A DNA stretch of 64,000 nt, taken from Isoetes taiwanensis (Eukaryota; Streptophyta; Lycopodiopsida; Isoetales; Isoetaceae). Below, one piece after another: positions 10,101 through 22,135 of the stretch. The notes beneath the pieces are model-generated. The model searched no databases. It saw nothing but the letters and a program-made list of their open reading frames with translations, and was not told where the DNA came from. The translations under genes were made by a program, and so were the position numbers. How positions within the stretch are numbered: position 1 is the first letter of the stretch; each line of letters opens with the position of its first letter. The stretch spans positions 15,601,428-15,665,427 of the forward strand of contig JAJEKV010000002.1 of NCBI GenBank assembly GCA_021234155.1, read 5' to 3'.

Positions 10101-12749
10101 AAGTGGTGGCCAGCTAGGGTTTTCTCTTTTCTAGCTAAAATTTTCTACCTTATGCTTTTACAATTTTGAAGGAGCTCTCATCCCGTAGCTGGGTTATATT
10201 GCAGCTTATGGCGACTTTCTCAAATCACAGGGAGAAGCTCCTGTCACGTGGAAAAGGGCACAGACTGTGGAAGATGTACTTAAGGAGGCTGATGTGGTAT
10301 TTAGACCTGAACTATAAATGGGCATAATGCATAATATTATTCCTTTATAGTGTGGTTCTTATTGTGGTAGCAAATAGATGGACCAACAACATATTGTTAC
10401 CATGCTCAGCTAATTGCTTTTGCAGGTGAGCCTGCACCCTATATTGGATAAGACGACATACCACCTCATGAACAAGCAAAGGCTTTCATTGATGAAGAAG
10501 GTACACGTTTTCCCGTTCTTGATGATACTCATGTTCCTTGGGGCATGATGCTCCAATGTTAGCCATGTGATTTATAGCAAGATCATCTGAAATTGGATAA
10601 ACTGAGGAGTGGTGCTCTCCCAGCTATTTGCAAAACATGTTCGTCTTATTAGAATTTTAATTCTGCTTTTTTAAATTAGAAATGCATACATACAGGCTGC
10701 TAATTACCAATGCCAATTACACGCATGCTATACGAAGAACTAGCAAATGCAAAGGAGGTTTATTATAGTTCACCCCCATAAGCCCAACACCTTTGTCATT
10801 CCATGCCATCTATCACTTTTTACAGAGAAGTCAAAGCCTCACTGTCTTGTGAGGTCACTTGGGTCAAATGGTTTTGAGGGACAAATGGTTTTGAATTTCA
10901 AATAGCGACAAGTGTGCAAAAGATAGGTAGTCTTTCAGTGTCTTTTCCACGATATTTTTGAAAAATACGAACTGAAATCAGGTTTGTGGTGTATTGGATA
11001 TTGTTAGACAAGTATTGTTGTAGCACTAGACGTTTGTTAAATGGTATGTTTAATCATAAGTAGCCTGCAAAGAAAGTGATGGTTCCTTCGTCTGCTCTAA
11101 AGCTAGTAAAAGTAATTCATTGAAGAGAACTGGCTGATAAGGTCTTAATGAGCAAGTAGTTTGCCACAATCATGGAGTAGTTACTCTGTGAAGGATGAAG
11201 CATCCCAATCGTCGTAAACAATCTATTTCAAACGTTGTTTATACTCTGTTCACCATTTAATATGCCTGGCAGATGAACTGGAGCTCACAGACATATCTGA
11301 TCATGGTAACAATGATGCTTTATCTAGAACGTTAGCAACAGATATCCGCTTCGAGTTATTATATACAAAATGGTCGATGGAAATGGAAACTAGTGCAACA
11401 GTTTTTTAATGACAAAATCAATCTGGAAATGCAGGAAGCAATTCTTATTAATGCAAGCAGAGGTCCAGTGGTTGATGAAGTGGCTCTAGTAAACCATTTA
11501 AGAGAGAACCCCATGTTTCGTGCTGGACTGGATGTTTTTGAGGTAATGGACTTCTATGAAAGCATGAAATGACTTTCAAGAGAGGTTGGAATGCTTTAAT
11601 ATGTTTCAACCGAGAATTGCGTAGTGATCCAATACCATTCTGTGCAGGACGAGCCCTATATGAAGCCTGGACTTTCCGAGCTTCCAAATGCAGTGGTTGT
11701 ACCACATATTGCATCTGCATCAAAGGTGCTGCTCTGACATTAAACAATGTTTGTCATTACGCATGCATGCTGTTTATATAGCTGAGGGCTCAACCCATTG
11801 GTATTTCAGTGGACAAGGGAGGGTATGGCTACTCTTGCTGCTTTGAATGTTCTGGTAAGTGATCATATTAATAGCAATCATGGCATGCTGATAAGTTAGT
11901 GTGTTTTCTAATGTACTTTTGCTTTGTCAACTAGGGAAAAATCAAGGGATACCCAGTGTGGCATAATCCAAATGACGTCGAACCATTCTTAAAGGAGTGT
12001 TCTCAGCCCCCAGCAGCTTGTCCAAGCATTGTGAATGCCAAGGCTATAGGTAACATTTTCGATTCTCCAAAAAATTCTGATGAAAACCTACGATTATGCA
12101 ACATATAGAGCTAAGTTGGTTCTGAGAGAGCAAGATAAGATATTTTCAGACTTTAGACACTTTTAAGTCAAGCATAGTGGTATATGCATTTCAATGCTAG
12201 AAATAGACTTGCCAAGGCTGGATGCTGCAACTTCTAGTGCAGAGGTTCATATCACTTACTATTAGGATAGATTAAAACAAAGATGTTTGTCTCAAGGTCT
12301 TATATATTAGGCATCAAATTAGAAGTAGACAATGTCTACGTTTACCTGCAGTTCTATTACACAGCATTTTTTAGCCTGAAATTTTCTTTTACAAACCCAA
12401 AATATTACTACTCTACACTGGTTTTAAAGCCCATGGATTTCCTGCTATAATACCCAAATCTGACTTGTAGGAATTAAAGATATTGATCAGTAGATGTGTG
12501 GGAAGACCATGCACTATTAAGTTTTCTAGTCTTTGGCATCCTTACGCTGTGATATTGATACTATCTGATAATTAATGAAAATTTATACCAATGTCAAAGA
12601 TGTCTCAAATCTTTGAATGTCTATACCAAAACCAAGCTTACAGATGCCTCAATCATAAATTGTGCACTTTATAACAGCTTTTGTAATTTCTGTACTTACG
12701 TTCATGATATGATGTTACAGGCCTGCCCACTTTCTCTTCTAAAATGTAG
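7124..12749 (+). CDS. HPR1: Peroxisomal NADH-dependent hydroxypyruvate reductase (13 exons)
   Basis: Reduces hydroxypyruvate to D-glycerate with NADH in leaf peroxisomes, a late step of photorespiration. Exons, all GT-AG: 7124-7246, 7448-7531, 7605-7745, 7941-8062, 8940-9021, 9115-9187, 10205-10296, 10426-10500, 11435-11542, 11648-11725, 11810-11854, 11935-12049, 12721-12749. They join in phase to 388 codons; Arabidopsis HPR1 is about the same length. Features of the D-2-hydroxyacid dehydrogenase family are present: start [14 protein letters not shown], Rossmann motif GAGRIG at residues 172-177, and catalytic Arg273 (NASRGP), Glu302 (DEP) and His320 (PHIASAS). The C-terminus SSKM is a PTS1 peroxisome signal of the less common SKM form, carried on a 29-nt last exon. 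The ATG at 7124 gives the start expected from orthologues. No frameshift or internal stop was seen. Confidence 0.96.
9188..10204 (+). other. HPR1 intron 6 (longest but one), no recognisable insert
   Basis: Phase-1 intron of 1017 nt with GT...AG ends. It contains short open frames only and no element boundary that I recognise. Intron 8 (10501-11434) and intron 4 (8063-8939) are similarly long and equally featureless. Confidence 0.7.
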
Positions 12750-13222
12750 CTAATGTTAAATACGCTAAGGATACCCACAACTAGGGAACTATGCATCAAT
12801 ATTGCGCTTTGCATCGAAGCTGTATGTATATAATTCAAAGAATATGTCAATGAGCATGTACACTTGACAAGCTCTTTTCAATGGATAAATCTCCTCGGCA
12901 AAACGTGACTGGAGGGCTTCACGATCCTGTGATTGGAGGGCTTCATGATCCTGTACTGCACAAGTAGTTGAGCAAATAAACAAATGGGAAATTTACCAAA
13001 ATAACCTTAATTGTTGAGTTAATTCTCAAAATGCCTTTCATATTTTTAAAATTCTCAAAATGCCCTTAATTCTTCTGTATTTTCCAAAGTCTTTTTCTAT
13101 GCTAAAAATTACCAAAATTTCCACGTTGTTCACAACAGTTGCTCATTTTTTACAGATCAAATGGAAGTGTTTCGTACCACATTTTCAGAACATCAAAAAT
13201 AATTTTTAAAAACACCACATTA
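12750..13222. other. HPR1 3' flank with a small tandem duplication
   Basis: Follows the HPR1 stop. A short direct duplication lies at about 12910-12955 (GGAGGGCTTCA(C/T)GATCCTGT twice). AATAAA-like words occur near 12975, but no polyadenylation site can be fixed. Confidence 0.4.
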
Positions 13223-13913
13223 TGGAAGGAAGGAAGGAAGGTTCTTTTATCGTCTGCGGAGGCCAATCGGTCTATGGGACCTAAATTACACGGGTGCAGC
13301 AAGCCTGTTGCTACCCGGATTAAAACCCCCTCCCCCCCTCCCCCCTTAAAAAGGAAAACCGTGTGCAACAAAACTGGCGGTAGGCTGTACAAATATACAT
13401 ACACATGAATTCAGGCACCTCGGGTGGCCGGGGAGAGGTGAGTCCGCAGATCCAAAACCTCCGGAGGTAGGAGCCAAGGGATCGAATCGACGGCATCTTG
13501 AGTAGCTTCGTCAGGGCGCATCAGTCGCACCAAGAGAATGTAGCGAGCCCGAATCGACTATAGGGCGGACTGACTCGGAAGGCATGGCTTTCATCCTCAA
13601 CAACCCCGGTGCAACATTGACAAAGCCCCGTCCGGGCTGGCGGCTCTACAACCCAGGCCACCCGTCTCAAGCCGAAGATGGTGGGCCTCATTCGAATGGG
13701 ACGCGATGATCCTGCGCTTCTTCATGGGCAACCGAGAATGCGAGGTAGATTTGTGGGCCTCGAACAGGGTGGGGTTTTATGTCTTTTTGTTTGTAGTGTG
13801 CCATCTTTACCTGTTCCGAGCATGGTGGTCTCAGAGCTTCCCGAAACAAGAGTCCAAGTACCCCCTCGGCCTATCCGGCGATGCATTGTACACACGGGCG
13901 GGCCTATGTGTGT

Positions 13914-14261
13914 CTACGTTCGGTCGCCCGCCCCGGGCTCTCTTGTCCTTCCAACAAGCCACGAGTCGTTCTTGGGCTCATCGCCTGGCAGTAAGCCAAG
14001 TGTGGGAGTCGAGTGTAAGCCCATCTTTGGCCACCTACGGAAATAAACAATGTGTCCATCGAGGGTAGGTATCTTTGCGAGGGGCTTGAATCCTGTCTCC
14101 TTCAACAAGATCTGATATGGAACTGAGGGCTTGACCCCAAGTGCCCGCGTCAAAAATGCCTTCTGGACCTGCTCTAAGTCGTTCCAAGTCGCCAAAGACA
14201 CCACTGGGCCCCACACCACGACCCCATACAGAAGAACTGGCTCCATCAGTGCCCGGAACAA
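13914..14261 (-). pseudogene. LINE A3 ORF2 post-polymerase fragment
   Basis: Reads FRALMEPVLLYGVVVWGP, LEQVQKAFLTRALG and VPYQILLKETG, which align with the same segments of copies A1, A4, B1 and B2. This places it after the polymerase domain. Confidence 0.8.
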
Positions 14262-14301
14262 ATGTGACTAGTGGCCCCAGTCATACAACTCTGCTCTGTG
14301 A

Positions 14302-14568
14302 TTATTGTTTTGCATTGCGTACAGCGCCTTCCAACCTGCGGTCACCCGAAGGCGAATGGATGCATCCCAATACATTGAGGACGGAAATTCCACCCCCAGG
14401 TACTTGTAGCTGGGTGTGACCTCTACCATCTGCCCCTGATAAGTGCTGGAGGTGCTGGATGACGTGAGGAGGATATGAGGACCACCTTAGTCTTGGCCAG
14501 GTTGACACGCATGTCGCCAAGAGGTCCACATCATCCGCATAGATTAGCTGCCGGATGACCTGGTGCAA
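14302..14568 (-). pseudogene. LINE A3 reverse transcriptase catalytic block
   Basis: Short frame containing LIYADDVDLLA, the polymerase active-site motif (YXDD with two catalytic Asp). Frames flanking it carry other reverse transcriptase fragments, so it is a decayed ORF2 rather than a gene. Confidence 0.7.
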
Positions 14569-15727
14569 GAGCTGTATACCGTCCCCCCATTGGCGAAAAG
14601 CCCGCGGGCTTCAACCGGGTCAATGTAAAGTCCAAAGAGTGTGGGTGAGAGAGGACAATCTTGCCTAACTCCAATGCTCTTGGCAAATATTTGTCCTTAG
14701 GTTGTATGCGGCACGCGGCAGCTCTCAAATGCGATCTGTACCTTTGCGTTATAGAGATCCATAGGGAGCCCCGGATGGTGCAATCTAAGCCCACAACTTT
14801 TCGAGGAATGCGTGGTCGAATGCAAAGTCCACAAAACAGCGATCTGAGGTCCTCCCAGAGCGGTTCTTGTCCTCAACCCGGGGCCACGAGTGTGAAGATG
14901 TGATCAATGGTGAATGTCCGGGGTTGGAAGCCTGCCAGGGTAAGTGCCACGACTTCTGCTGCCCTGCCCATCACGGATTTTCTTTGTCGAGAATGCGGCG
15001 CCGCGCTTGGCAAACACTTGGAGTGACCATGATGGTTCGGTGGTGGTGGGGCGGTGTGGGTCCCCCCGCCTTGTAGATCGGAACAACCACGCTTGTGGTC
15101 CATGGTGGGGGAAAACCCTCTTGCAGTACTGTTGAACAATGCGCGGCAAGGAGGGGCACCATGGAACATCACGCCCACTTGAGCAACTCCGCTTGCGGGG
15201 CCGTCTAAGTTTGCCTTCCCATTAGCCGGTGCCTGCGGCCCTCGCCGACATCTTCTTACGAGATCACCCGGTGAGGCCATATTCGCGGGGCACATCTGTC
15301 CGTGTTCGGGGGATCATAAGTCGCGCATTGCGAGTGCTGCTCCCATTGCTGCCGCGTGATGTTCCCGTAGGAACGTGGCGGCTGCGGAGTACCTGCGCCG
15401 AGAAAGTTTCGGGTAGGCGTCTAGTAGGCCGAACATTTCTCCTTGGTGCCTTGCGGTACCTTGCGGTAATGGTGGTGGCCCGAGCTTCGGCGTGTCGATC
15501 CACGATGAGGCGAGTCTTGGCGTTTTGCGTTCCTTACACTCGACATCAAACCATGCATTACGCGGGAAGGTTGCGGCCTTTGATCTGGCGTGGGGAGGTC
15601 TCCCCAAAGCACAATGCGCTTACGATCGCGGGGAGCTCAACCGGCTGGTGGGTTTCTTTGCTCCGGCGTGTGGGCTCGCGAAGCGTGGGGAGGGCTTCGC
15701 GAGCATGTCGGCGTAACCCTCCGCCGC

Positions 15728-16428
15728 TCATAATTCAAAAGCGCAAGCAGAAGTCGGCAAAGGTACCGCTCTTGAGGGGCGTAGCGGTGGCCGGGCCGGC
15801 TTCACATAGAGTGGGAGGTGATTCGAGTCGATCTCCTCGTCCCATTTGTCCGTCTTAGCCGGCGTGAAAATGGGCGACAAGGTGTACATCTGTGCAGCCA
15901 CTATGACATAATCCACGACACTAGTTCCGCCGCCATGATTGTCACACATGCGCAAGTGTACCCGTGGGAAGAGGGCCATTGTGGTAGGCCATTGCATATA
16001 AGCGAGGTCAAAGATACCGCACATCGGGAGCAATTGTATGCGCGGCGGGTGACTTGATTGTCATCGGGTGCCGTGTGCAAAGCCGCCTCTGCCGGGGCGC
16101 AATCGCAAAGTCATCATCCGCGAGGGGGTCCGGCCGCATGGCTGTTCCACCCCTGTCCAGCGCATTGAAGTCTCAAGGAGCATGACTCGCCCATCCGCTT
16201 GTGGCTTTGGCGTATGTCATCATATAGATCGACATACGGGTCCATCCTGTCCACCTCCGGGTGGCTGTGATAGAAGGGACTCTCTGCATGGGGAAAGTAG
16301 CAAGCAGCTAGGAAGAGAGGGTCTCCGCCCGGGTGGTGCACTCGGATCCACAAGTAGCGGTTATGTCTGTCGGTCTTCTGGAGGGAAACCAAATGTGCCA
16401 AGGCAGCAGGCAACCCCACCGTGCCCAC
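15728..16428 (-). pseudogene. LINE A3 endonuclease fragments
   Basis: Two frames, about 16428-16114 (DRHNRYLWIRV, FLAACYFPHAESPFY) and 16033-15728 (TSVVDYVIVAAQM, SNHLPLYV). They correspond to the middle and end of the APE-type endonuclease, as in LAACYFAPLNA and SMVDYFLA...SDHSPL of copy B2. Confidence 0.72.
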
Positions 16429-16499
16429 ATCTCCCTGTACAACCGTTGAACACTAACAAGGTGCTGCGCACGGAGGGTTGCCCTCTGGTGGTCTGAGGG

Positions 16500-17880
16500 T
16501 GTGTTTGCTTGGTTTTCATTTTGTTGTTTTTATCTTATAAAGCATCAACAACAATTCCAAGACCTAGATATGGCACCTATAGGAATCATAGCCATATATG
16601 AGCATTGATGCAGGGGGTACGATACAGTTTCTATGGTTTAAGTTTGGACCTGTGGATGGCCAAGACCAAGAGTGCTAATCTAGAGTTTCATTGATATGGT
16701 GTAAGAATGATATCAATATGATGTAACTTATTGTCCATATGCGTCGTTGAATTCCTATAGCTTAAGTTTGAGATGTAATCACTTGCACAAAAATTAGTTG
16801 TAGATGGTTAGTGTGATAGTCTAGGCGGAGGGGCTAGGTCTGTCTCAGAAATACAAGTATGCCTAAGGCTTTATAATATGAAATACAAAGACTTGGACCT
16901 CTACCAAAATACCTATGGTTTTATAATATAAAATACGAGGACTCGAACCTCTAGTAAATGATTCAATGTTCTAATAACATTGCTTTAGTTAATAAACAAT
17001 GAGCTAATGTGATTCCTTTTTTCTATTGTATCTATTTCTCTTATTATATTTTTCCTTACAACCCATTCGATTGTTGTAGGAGTATGCAAATGCAGTAAAA
17101 ACGCAATCAAAGAATAACTTATGCTAGCATATTGTTTTTGTGGAACTTGGCTGCTATACTTTGCTCTAGCTTGATGCATTCTTTTTGTGTGTTACACCTT
17201 CAAGGGGTTGCTTTTAATTTGGACGTTTGATGCTTAGGTTTGAGGTGCCTGGTTTAGACATGTAATTCCTTCATCTAATTTCCAGTCTAGTTTAGAGTTT
17301 CATGTTAAACTAGAGTATATGGCAGTATCAAATCTTTGCCAACATACATGTACATCTAAAACAACACTATATTTCATAATTGGGTTGAGCATGATTTCAA
17401 AACCAGAACCAACATCACATGTTAATTATAACGTGACCTTGGTTCATATTGTATTCCGTTAGGTCAATTTTAACGACGGAATTAACGGGCCATAATTTTT
17501 CCTTTCAAATTTAAGGGTAGGGGGAACCTATCCTTTAAGCTCCATTTGCAATTCAATTTCTAACCTAACGGTGTGACAGTCCATAAAGGAGTCTGGCACT
17601 CGCAATTATTTATAAGCTTGACAAACACAAAAAGGCTAGAAAATAGAAATTGGTGATAAGGTTTAAAAGTTGTGGAAACAGTATCTTGTAACTTAAGTTT
17701 TTTAATGGTTTAGAATAGGTATTCGTATGTTTATACGTAGAATGGTGATGGTGGACGTGGGAGTTTGAGTCAAGTTGACTATATATGTAGTCGAGGCAAA
17801 GAAAACCTAAGCTTAGTTGGCTTTATTTTGTCGACTTTATTTATTTTTGGAAGGTTTTGTCGACACACTACACAGGGAAG
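16500..17880. other. AT-rich non-coding stretch
   Basis: No gene, RNA or clear repeat recognised. It starts at the abrupt edge of LINE A3, where base composition drops from GC-rich to AT-rich. Confidence 0.5.
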
Positions 17881-17948
17881 GAGCGATGGAGCGAAGCGGC
17901 GTGGAGGCGATGGCGTAGGGGAAGGCGCAGAGGATGGCGCAGAGGAAG

Positions 17949-18175
17949 GCGATGGATCTTTTTCTTTATTATTGTCTGTTCTTGTTGTTGTATCTCCTTG
18001 TAAGTCTCCGTTTCTCTGGTTTGGTTTGTTTTCTCTGTCTATTTGTTCAGAACAAGCCTTGTGCCACTGCATATGGCAGGAGGGTTAACTCCCTCGGACC
18101 AAGTTCTTTGTATTGAGTTGGATCAGAAAAGGGACCTTCCAGACAACACCAGCAAAGCAGTTTTGGGAATTAGAA
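17949..18175 (+). CDS. Possible secreted-protein gene start (unrecognised)
   Basis: An ATG at 17934 or 17949 opens a short hydrophobic N-terminus (DLFLYYCLFLLLYLL, signal-peptide-like) ending at a good donor, CTTGTAAGT, near 18000. A pyrimidine tract and CAG near 18045 lead to an open stretch reading GGLTPSDQVLCIELDQKRD. The phases of the two do not join simply, and I recognise no family. Other open stretches at 18400-18590 and 18784-19040 may be further exons or chance. Confidence 0.2.
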
Positions 18176-19199
18176 GAAGGGGCATCGTAGCTGGAGCTTC
18201 AATCTGCCCATGCACACGGTTTCCTCTTCTCTGTGGCTTGCTATTGTTACATTTCAATTTTTTAATGCCTTCAGAAGTTGCTGCAGGTGCAAACATGGTC
18301 AGCCTATGTCTTTGTTATACCGTGGTACGAACAAGAAAAACAAACTGGAAACTGTGGTGTGCACATCCATGAAATTGTCTCTATAAGTTGATTCCATTGT
18401 GCAAAGCTCTCGGATACCAATGGGATTCAATGTCGAATGTAGTGCTGAACTGCCTGTTCTATTGCTGCTGCAAAGGAGACAGGTTGATTTGGATTCAAAT
18501 GTGGGCAACCCCTGTCTCAAGTGCAGCAAAAACCAGGTTTGTTGTTGTTGGGGTTGGCCTTGTGACATTACATGCAGATGGACATGGTATGAGTAGCCAG
18601 AAGGTATATTGCATGCCAATATATTGTGTGAGATAGACATAGTTTATGTTTTGGATATGTGAAGAAGTTTGAAGTAAATCCATTATTCTAGCTCGGCTTG
18701 ATGTCAATGCCTTGAGATGCATCGTATTTGTAAAGTAAGTGTGATTTAGGTGCAGACGAAGGCAATTTTGTGGTTCTGACCAAGTGCAGGTCCTTATTTC
18801 TTGCAATGGATTGGATGCAATTGCAGGTTTTTGTTACCATGTCATGCGGATGTTCAGTTGCAGCCAAACTTTATGTCAGGCAAATCAGTCATTTGAAACA
18901 GTTGAAAAACGAAGTCCTTACACATGGACTCCAATTATTCCAACAAATGCGCAGCTTGGAGAAGGTAGATCTGACCTCTACACTCATTTTACAAAGAAAC
19001 TGCCTGAATTTACAGTTGTTTTCTCTTTTACAAACATGGTATATCATGTGGAATGTTATTTTGGGAAACACTGGCTCTGCCTATCCTGGCAGGGGGTTCA
19101 AATCCCCTTAATTCCATCTAGGTTGACCTGCATGTTGACTTTTTACTATGGCTCTCAAATCTTATGCTGAGGTGGAAATGCAGGTTTGACCCCATCAGG

Positions 19200-20400
19200 G
19201 ATTTGCTGGACGGTTTGGAATGCCCCGTAGGGAATATGTTGGAGAATATGCAGGAAATCAATGGATAAAAATAAGCGATAAGGAAAAATAAGCGATATGC
19301 TAAAATAAGCGATATGCTAAGTGATAAGGAAATGAAAAACAGAAAAAAGGTAAGACTCAATGTCCCATGGTGCACATTTATGATTTGAAACATTTGGCTT
19401 TTTCTATCACCTTTAAATCCGCAAACCCAACCATGCAAATTACTTGTAACAGTCTTAATGAAGCCCAAGTTTGTAAGCACAAGAGTTGATTGAGGGAATG
19501 TAAAGGATACTCCAATGAACATTTAGGAGCGAGGTGGTGTCAATTGGACGACCACTCCAAATGATCACTATAAGTAAGGTAAAAACAAAGAAGAATGTGA
19601 ATCCCAACATCCTCAATACATGAAAACATAATAAAAAGACGCTAGGCAGATGAAACATTAGAAAACACCAGCCAAATGAGATACTAGAAGAGGCTAGGCA
19701 GATGCTATGTTAAAGAATTATTCAAAGTGCACTAATTGATCAATGTGCAACAATCATTCAATAGTCCAATGACATTACGCTGGCCTTCAAATTGGTTGTG
19801 GTTCACCAAATGGATTAATTTTTTCTTCAGTCAAATGTCATGATAAATTGACATGGGCAAATGTGTTTAAAGCTAAGAATGCTAAGGGAGGAGATAAATT
19901 GAAACACAACAAAAGAAAGCGCTTTCATGGCGATCGTTCTATCAGCATAGCTATAACAGTGCTAACCAAGTGGCAAGAATGCCAACAAAGCAGAAAAATC
20001 AATTGCTGCTGGATTTTGTGTTCAACGGGCTACTTATACTTATTTAACAAACAATCATAATAACGTAAATAAAGAGATGAAGAAATCCTAAATGTTAGGA
20101 CCACAAACATCATAATTCTCCTTGAATTGAGGTGATAAGGCATATTGCGATATTTGATGCATTTCAAACATCAACAAAACCATTCTCATGCCCTGCGAAG
20201 TAAAGACATTGGTTGTCTAGCCCATCTATATAGCTAACCATTGAACATTCCGATAGTGACTGGCTACTTTGTTCCACATGGCAAAGATAATAATTATAAA
20301 GCCCTTGGGAAAATGCCGTAGCTCATAGCTCACATGAAAGCTCCTCAACATTGTTCACAATGGTCATACCCTGGAAAGTATATTCGCAACTTTTCCACCC
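19200..20400. other. Non-coding stretch with a short AAGCGATA repeat
   Basis: Around 19265-19325 the word AAATAAGCGATA recurs three times in tandem. The rest shows only short open frames. Confidence 0.45.
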
Positions 20401-20421
20401 TTTTGAATGACAAAAAGTTTG

Positions 20422-20665
20422 CTAGCACTCATGTGGTTTTGTGAAGGGCAGCCTATAAGGCACCAACTCTGAAACTGTTCTTTCATGTTTTCCATCTAAG
20501 ACACTTGTTATGTCAACCTCTTCATAAAAATTAAGATTTCCTGGAGATGTAAGTGGAAGGATGGCTGCACCAGCATTGGTACTGATGCAATGCAGTACAT
20601 GTACATAAGCAAAGCCACCATCCGAACAAAGAACTAGGCGGCTTTCATTATATGCAGCACATCAT
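20422..20665 (-). CDS. Possible exon of unknown gene
   Basis: About 75 codons without a stop, with coding-like composition, reading ESRLVLCSDGGFAYVHVL and later FYEEVDITSVLDGKHERTV before a TAG. I recognise no family. It lies downstream, on the same strand, of the xylosidase fragment at 20860-21113 but does not match the part of that enzyme expected to follow. Confidence 0.22.
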
Positions 20666-20859
20666 CCTGTGTTAGAATGACTGCAATTACCTGCACACCA
20701 TAAGCACCAAGCCAAAGCTCTGACATATATAGTTTCCACAAATTAAAAAGATCTCTTTGATCAAGCATGTTTCAGACGAGCTAACTCATGCAAATGCAAA
20801 ATATGAAACATAGGCAAATTAAAAAAAAAAGCGTTCGCCTTCATAGTTACCTATCATGG

Positions 20860-21113
20860 ATCTGGTGACCTTAGCATGGGAACCAATAACAGCAAGGGTG
20901 CCTATTTTGCCTTGGTGAAAAGTAGGATCCTTGGCACCCAATTAGTCATAAGGTCCAGTTCTTGGGTCCCCATCATACACGCCTAGACGCATTTGGATTG
21001 TAATTAACTGGGTCAGTGCATAATCCAGGTGTGCTTCTGTGAGCTTCCCTTGTTGAATTGCTCCCATTGCATAGCGCGCAAGAAAACTTCCACAGTTGAG
21101 ATTTAGTCCTGGA
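20860..21113 (-). pseudogene. GH3 beta-xylosidase / alpha-arabinofuranosidase fragment
   Basis: The minus strand reads PGLNLNCGSFLARYAMGAIQ, then LTEAHLDYALTQLITIQMRL, GVYDGDPRTGPYD, a TAA stop, LGAKDPTFHQGKIGTLAVIG and MIGNYEG. This order is characteristic of plant beta-D-xylosidases (BXL, cell-wall xylan trimming), covering the end of the (alpha/beta)8 barrel and the start of the second domain. The usual segment between LGPRD and VAVIG (about 20 residues on lysine-rich LLKN) is shortened and one in-frame stop is present. I found no flanking exons, so this is a fragment. Confidence 0.72.
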
Positions 21114-21658
21114 TGAACAGATTAAGCAACTTCTTTTAAAAACAAATGCATGGCAATAAGAACATCTATGCTTGCCTACTGTTTCTTTCTACGCCTGTAC
21201 TTTGCTCTTTAGAGTCCGTTATGCAGTAAGCTTAAGTTCTAGCATAAGAAATAGTCACCATTTATTCATGTTAAACCAATAAGGCTTCTGAATGAAACTT
21301 TACCTGATGTAGTGCCCATAACTTTGATCTATATCCTTTGAACATATTCCAATAGTTCAATATGACATGTTCTTTAGCAACGAGATAACTGTCTGCATTT
21401 GGATACTTCTCAAAATTCCGGGAAGTGCTCTACACAACCATAATCAAAATATTCATAAGATAATCTGTAATGAATAAAAGACTATGCATTACATCAGATG
21501 ACTTAACTGATAATTTGAAAGTGGGATGGGCCTCCTGCTTAAAAGCGGGGCATTTGAAAGTTTAATTTAATAAAAATGACCCATTCAGCTCTACAACAAA
21601 ATCATAAAGAATAACAGCACACAAGGTCTATCATGTCACCTAAGTTGCTCTATCTATA

Positions 21659-22135
21659 TCAGTTACATTCTAACGCTAGTTGGTTCAGAAATAAAACATG
21701 AAATACATACCGATAAGTTTGCTCACCTGCTCTGGCATCAATGTGCAGTCCAGGATCTGCTTGTTCTAAAAGAATTGCGACTTGTCTAGAGAGTCTACTA
21801 TAAAGCATTCTCCAAGCTAGTATACAATGATTTCGTGGCATTGAGCATTCTAATACTAGTACCATATTGTAAAAAAAACCCCTCCAACAAAGAAGATTCT
21901 CCATTTCCTTCTCTACAGAAGAAGCCTCCTCGATACCTGGATATATTGATGAAAAGATGTGGGGAATGAACTCCTTTGAGCTTAAAGTTGTATCTTTATT
22001 GTTATTAGTGCTTGGGGGCTGAAGATTTGGGGCGTGAGTACCCCGCAACGGATCAAGAAGAAGCCACTTTGTAAGTTCTACATCCCGCCGAATCGTAAAA
22101 CTTTTCGTACTATACCACAACAGCACCAAACACAA
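21659..22135 (-). CDS. Open frame of 158 codons, unrecognised
   Basis: Contains RRDVELTKWLLLDPLRGTHA and an Asn/Lys/Ser linker. I cannot connect it to a family. It is next to the LINE A 5' part at 22250 and may be non-coding. Confidence 0.15.
   Translation of the reverse strand: MCLVLLWYSTKSFTIRRDVELTKWLLLDPLRGTHAPNLQPPSTNNNKDTTLSSKEFIPHIFSSIYPGIEEASSVEKEMENLLCWRGFFYNMVLVLECSMPRNHCILAWRMLYSRLSRQVAILLEQADPGLHIDARAGEQTYRYVFHVLFLNQLALECN

Larger units (their letters stand above)
13223..16483 (-). mobile_element. LINE family A (copy A3), ORF2 and 3' end, degenerate
   Basis: GC-rich, minus strand. From 5' to 3' it holds endonuclease fragments (FLAACYF near 16280; SVVDYVIVAAQ near 15930), reverse transcriptase fragments (YADDVDLLA near 14535), EPVLLYGVVVWGP near 14230, and the C-terminal region down to about 13430. 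The 3' hairpin lies at about 13309-13368, the GGTCTATGGGACC block at about 13265, and an (AAGG)n tail at 13223-13241. Many frameshifts. The first third of the endonuclease is missing here but is present at 22450-22680. Confidence 0.82.

Noticed and set aside
13678-16496. Several plus-strand open frames over LINE A3
   Set aside because: The minus strand carries the reverse transcriptase and endonuclease motifs; plus-strand frames are shadows of GC-rich DNA.
19081-19110. tRNA T-arm-like GGGGGTTCAAATCCCC
   Set aside because: No acceptor stem, D-arm/A box or anticodon arm at the right distance; only the T-arm resemblance remains.
18388-19170. Cys-rich open frames as exons of a secreted protein gene
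   Set aside because: Splice phases could not be joined and no family was recognised; only the signal-peptide-like start is listed, at low confidence.
20422-20665. Continuation of the beta-xylosidase gene
   Set aside because: The translation does not match the segment expected after NYEG in that family.
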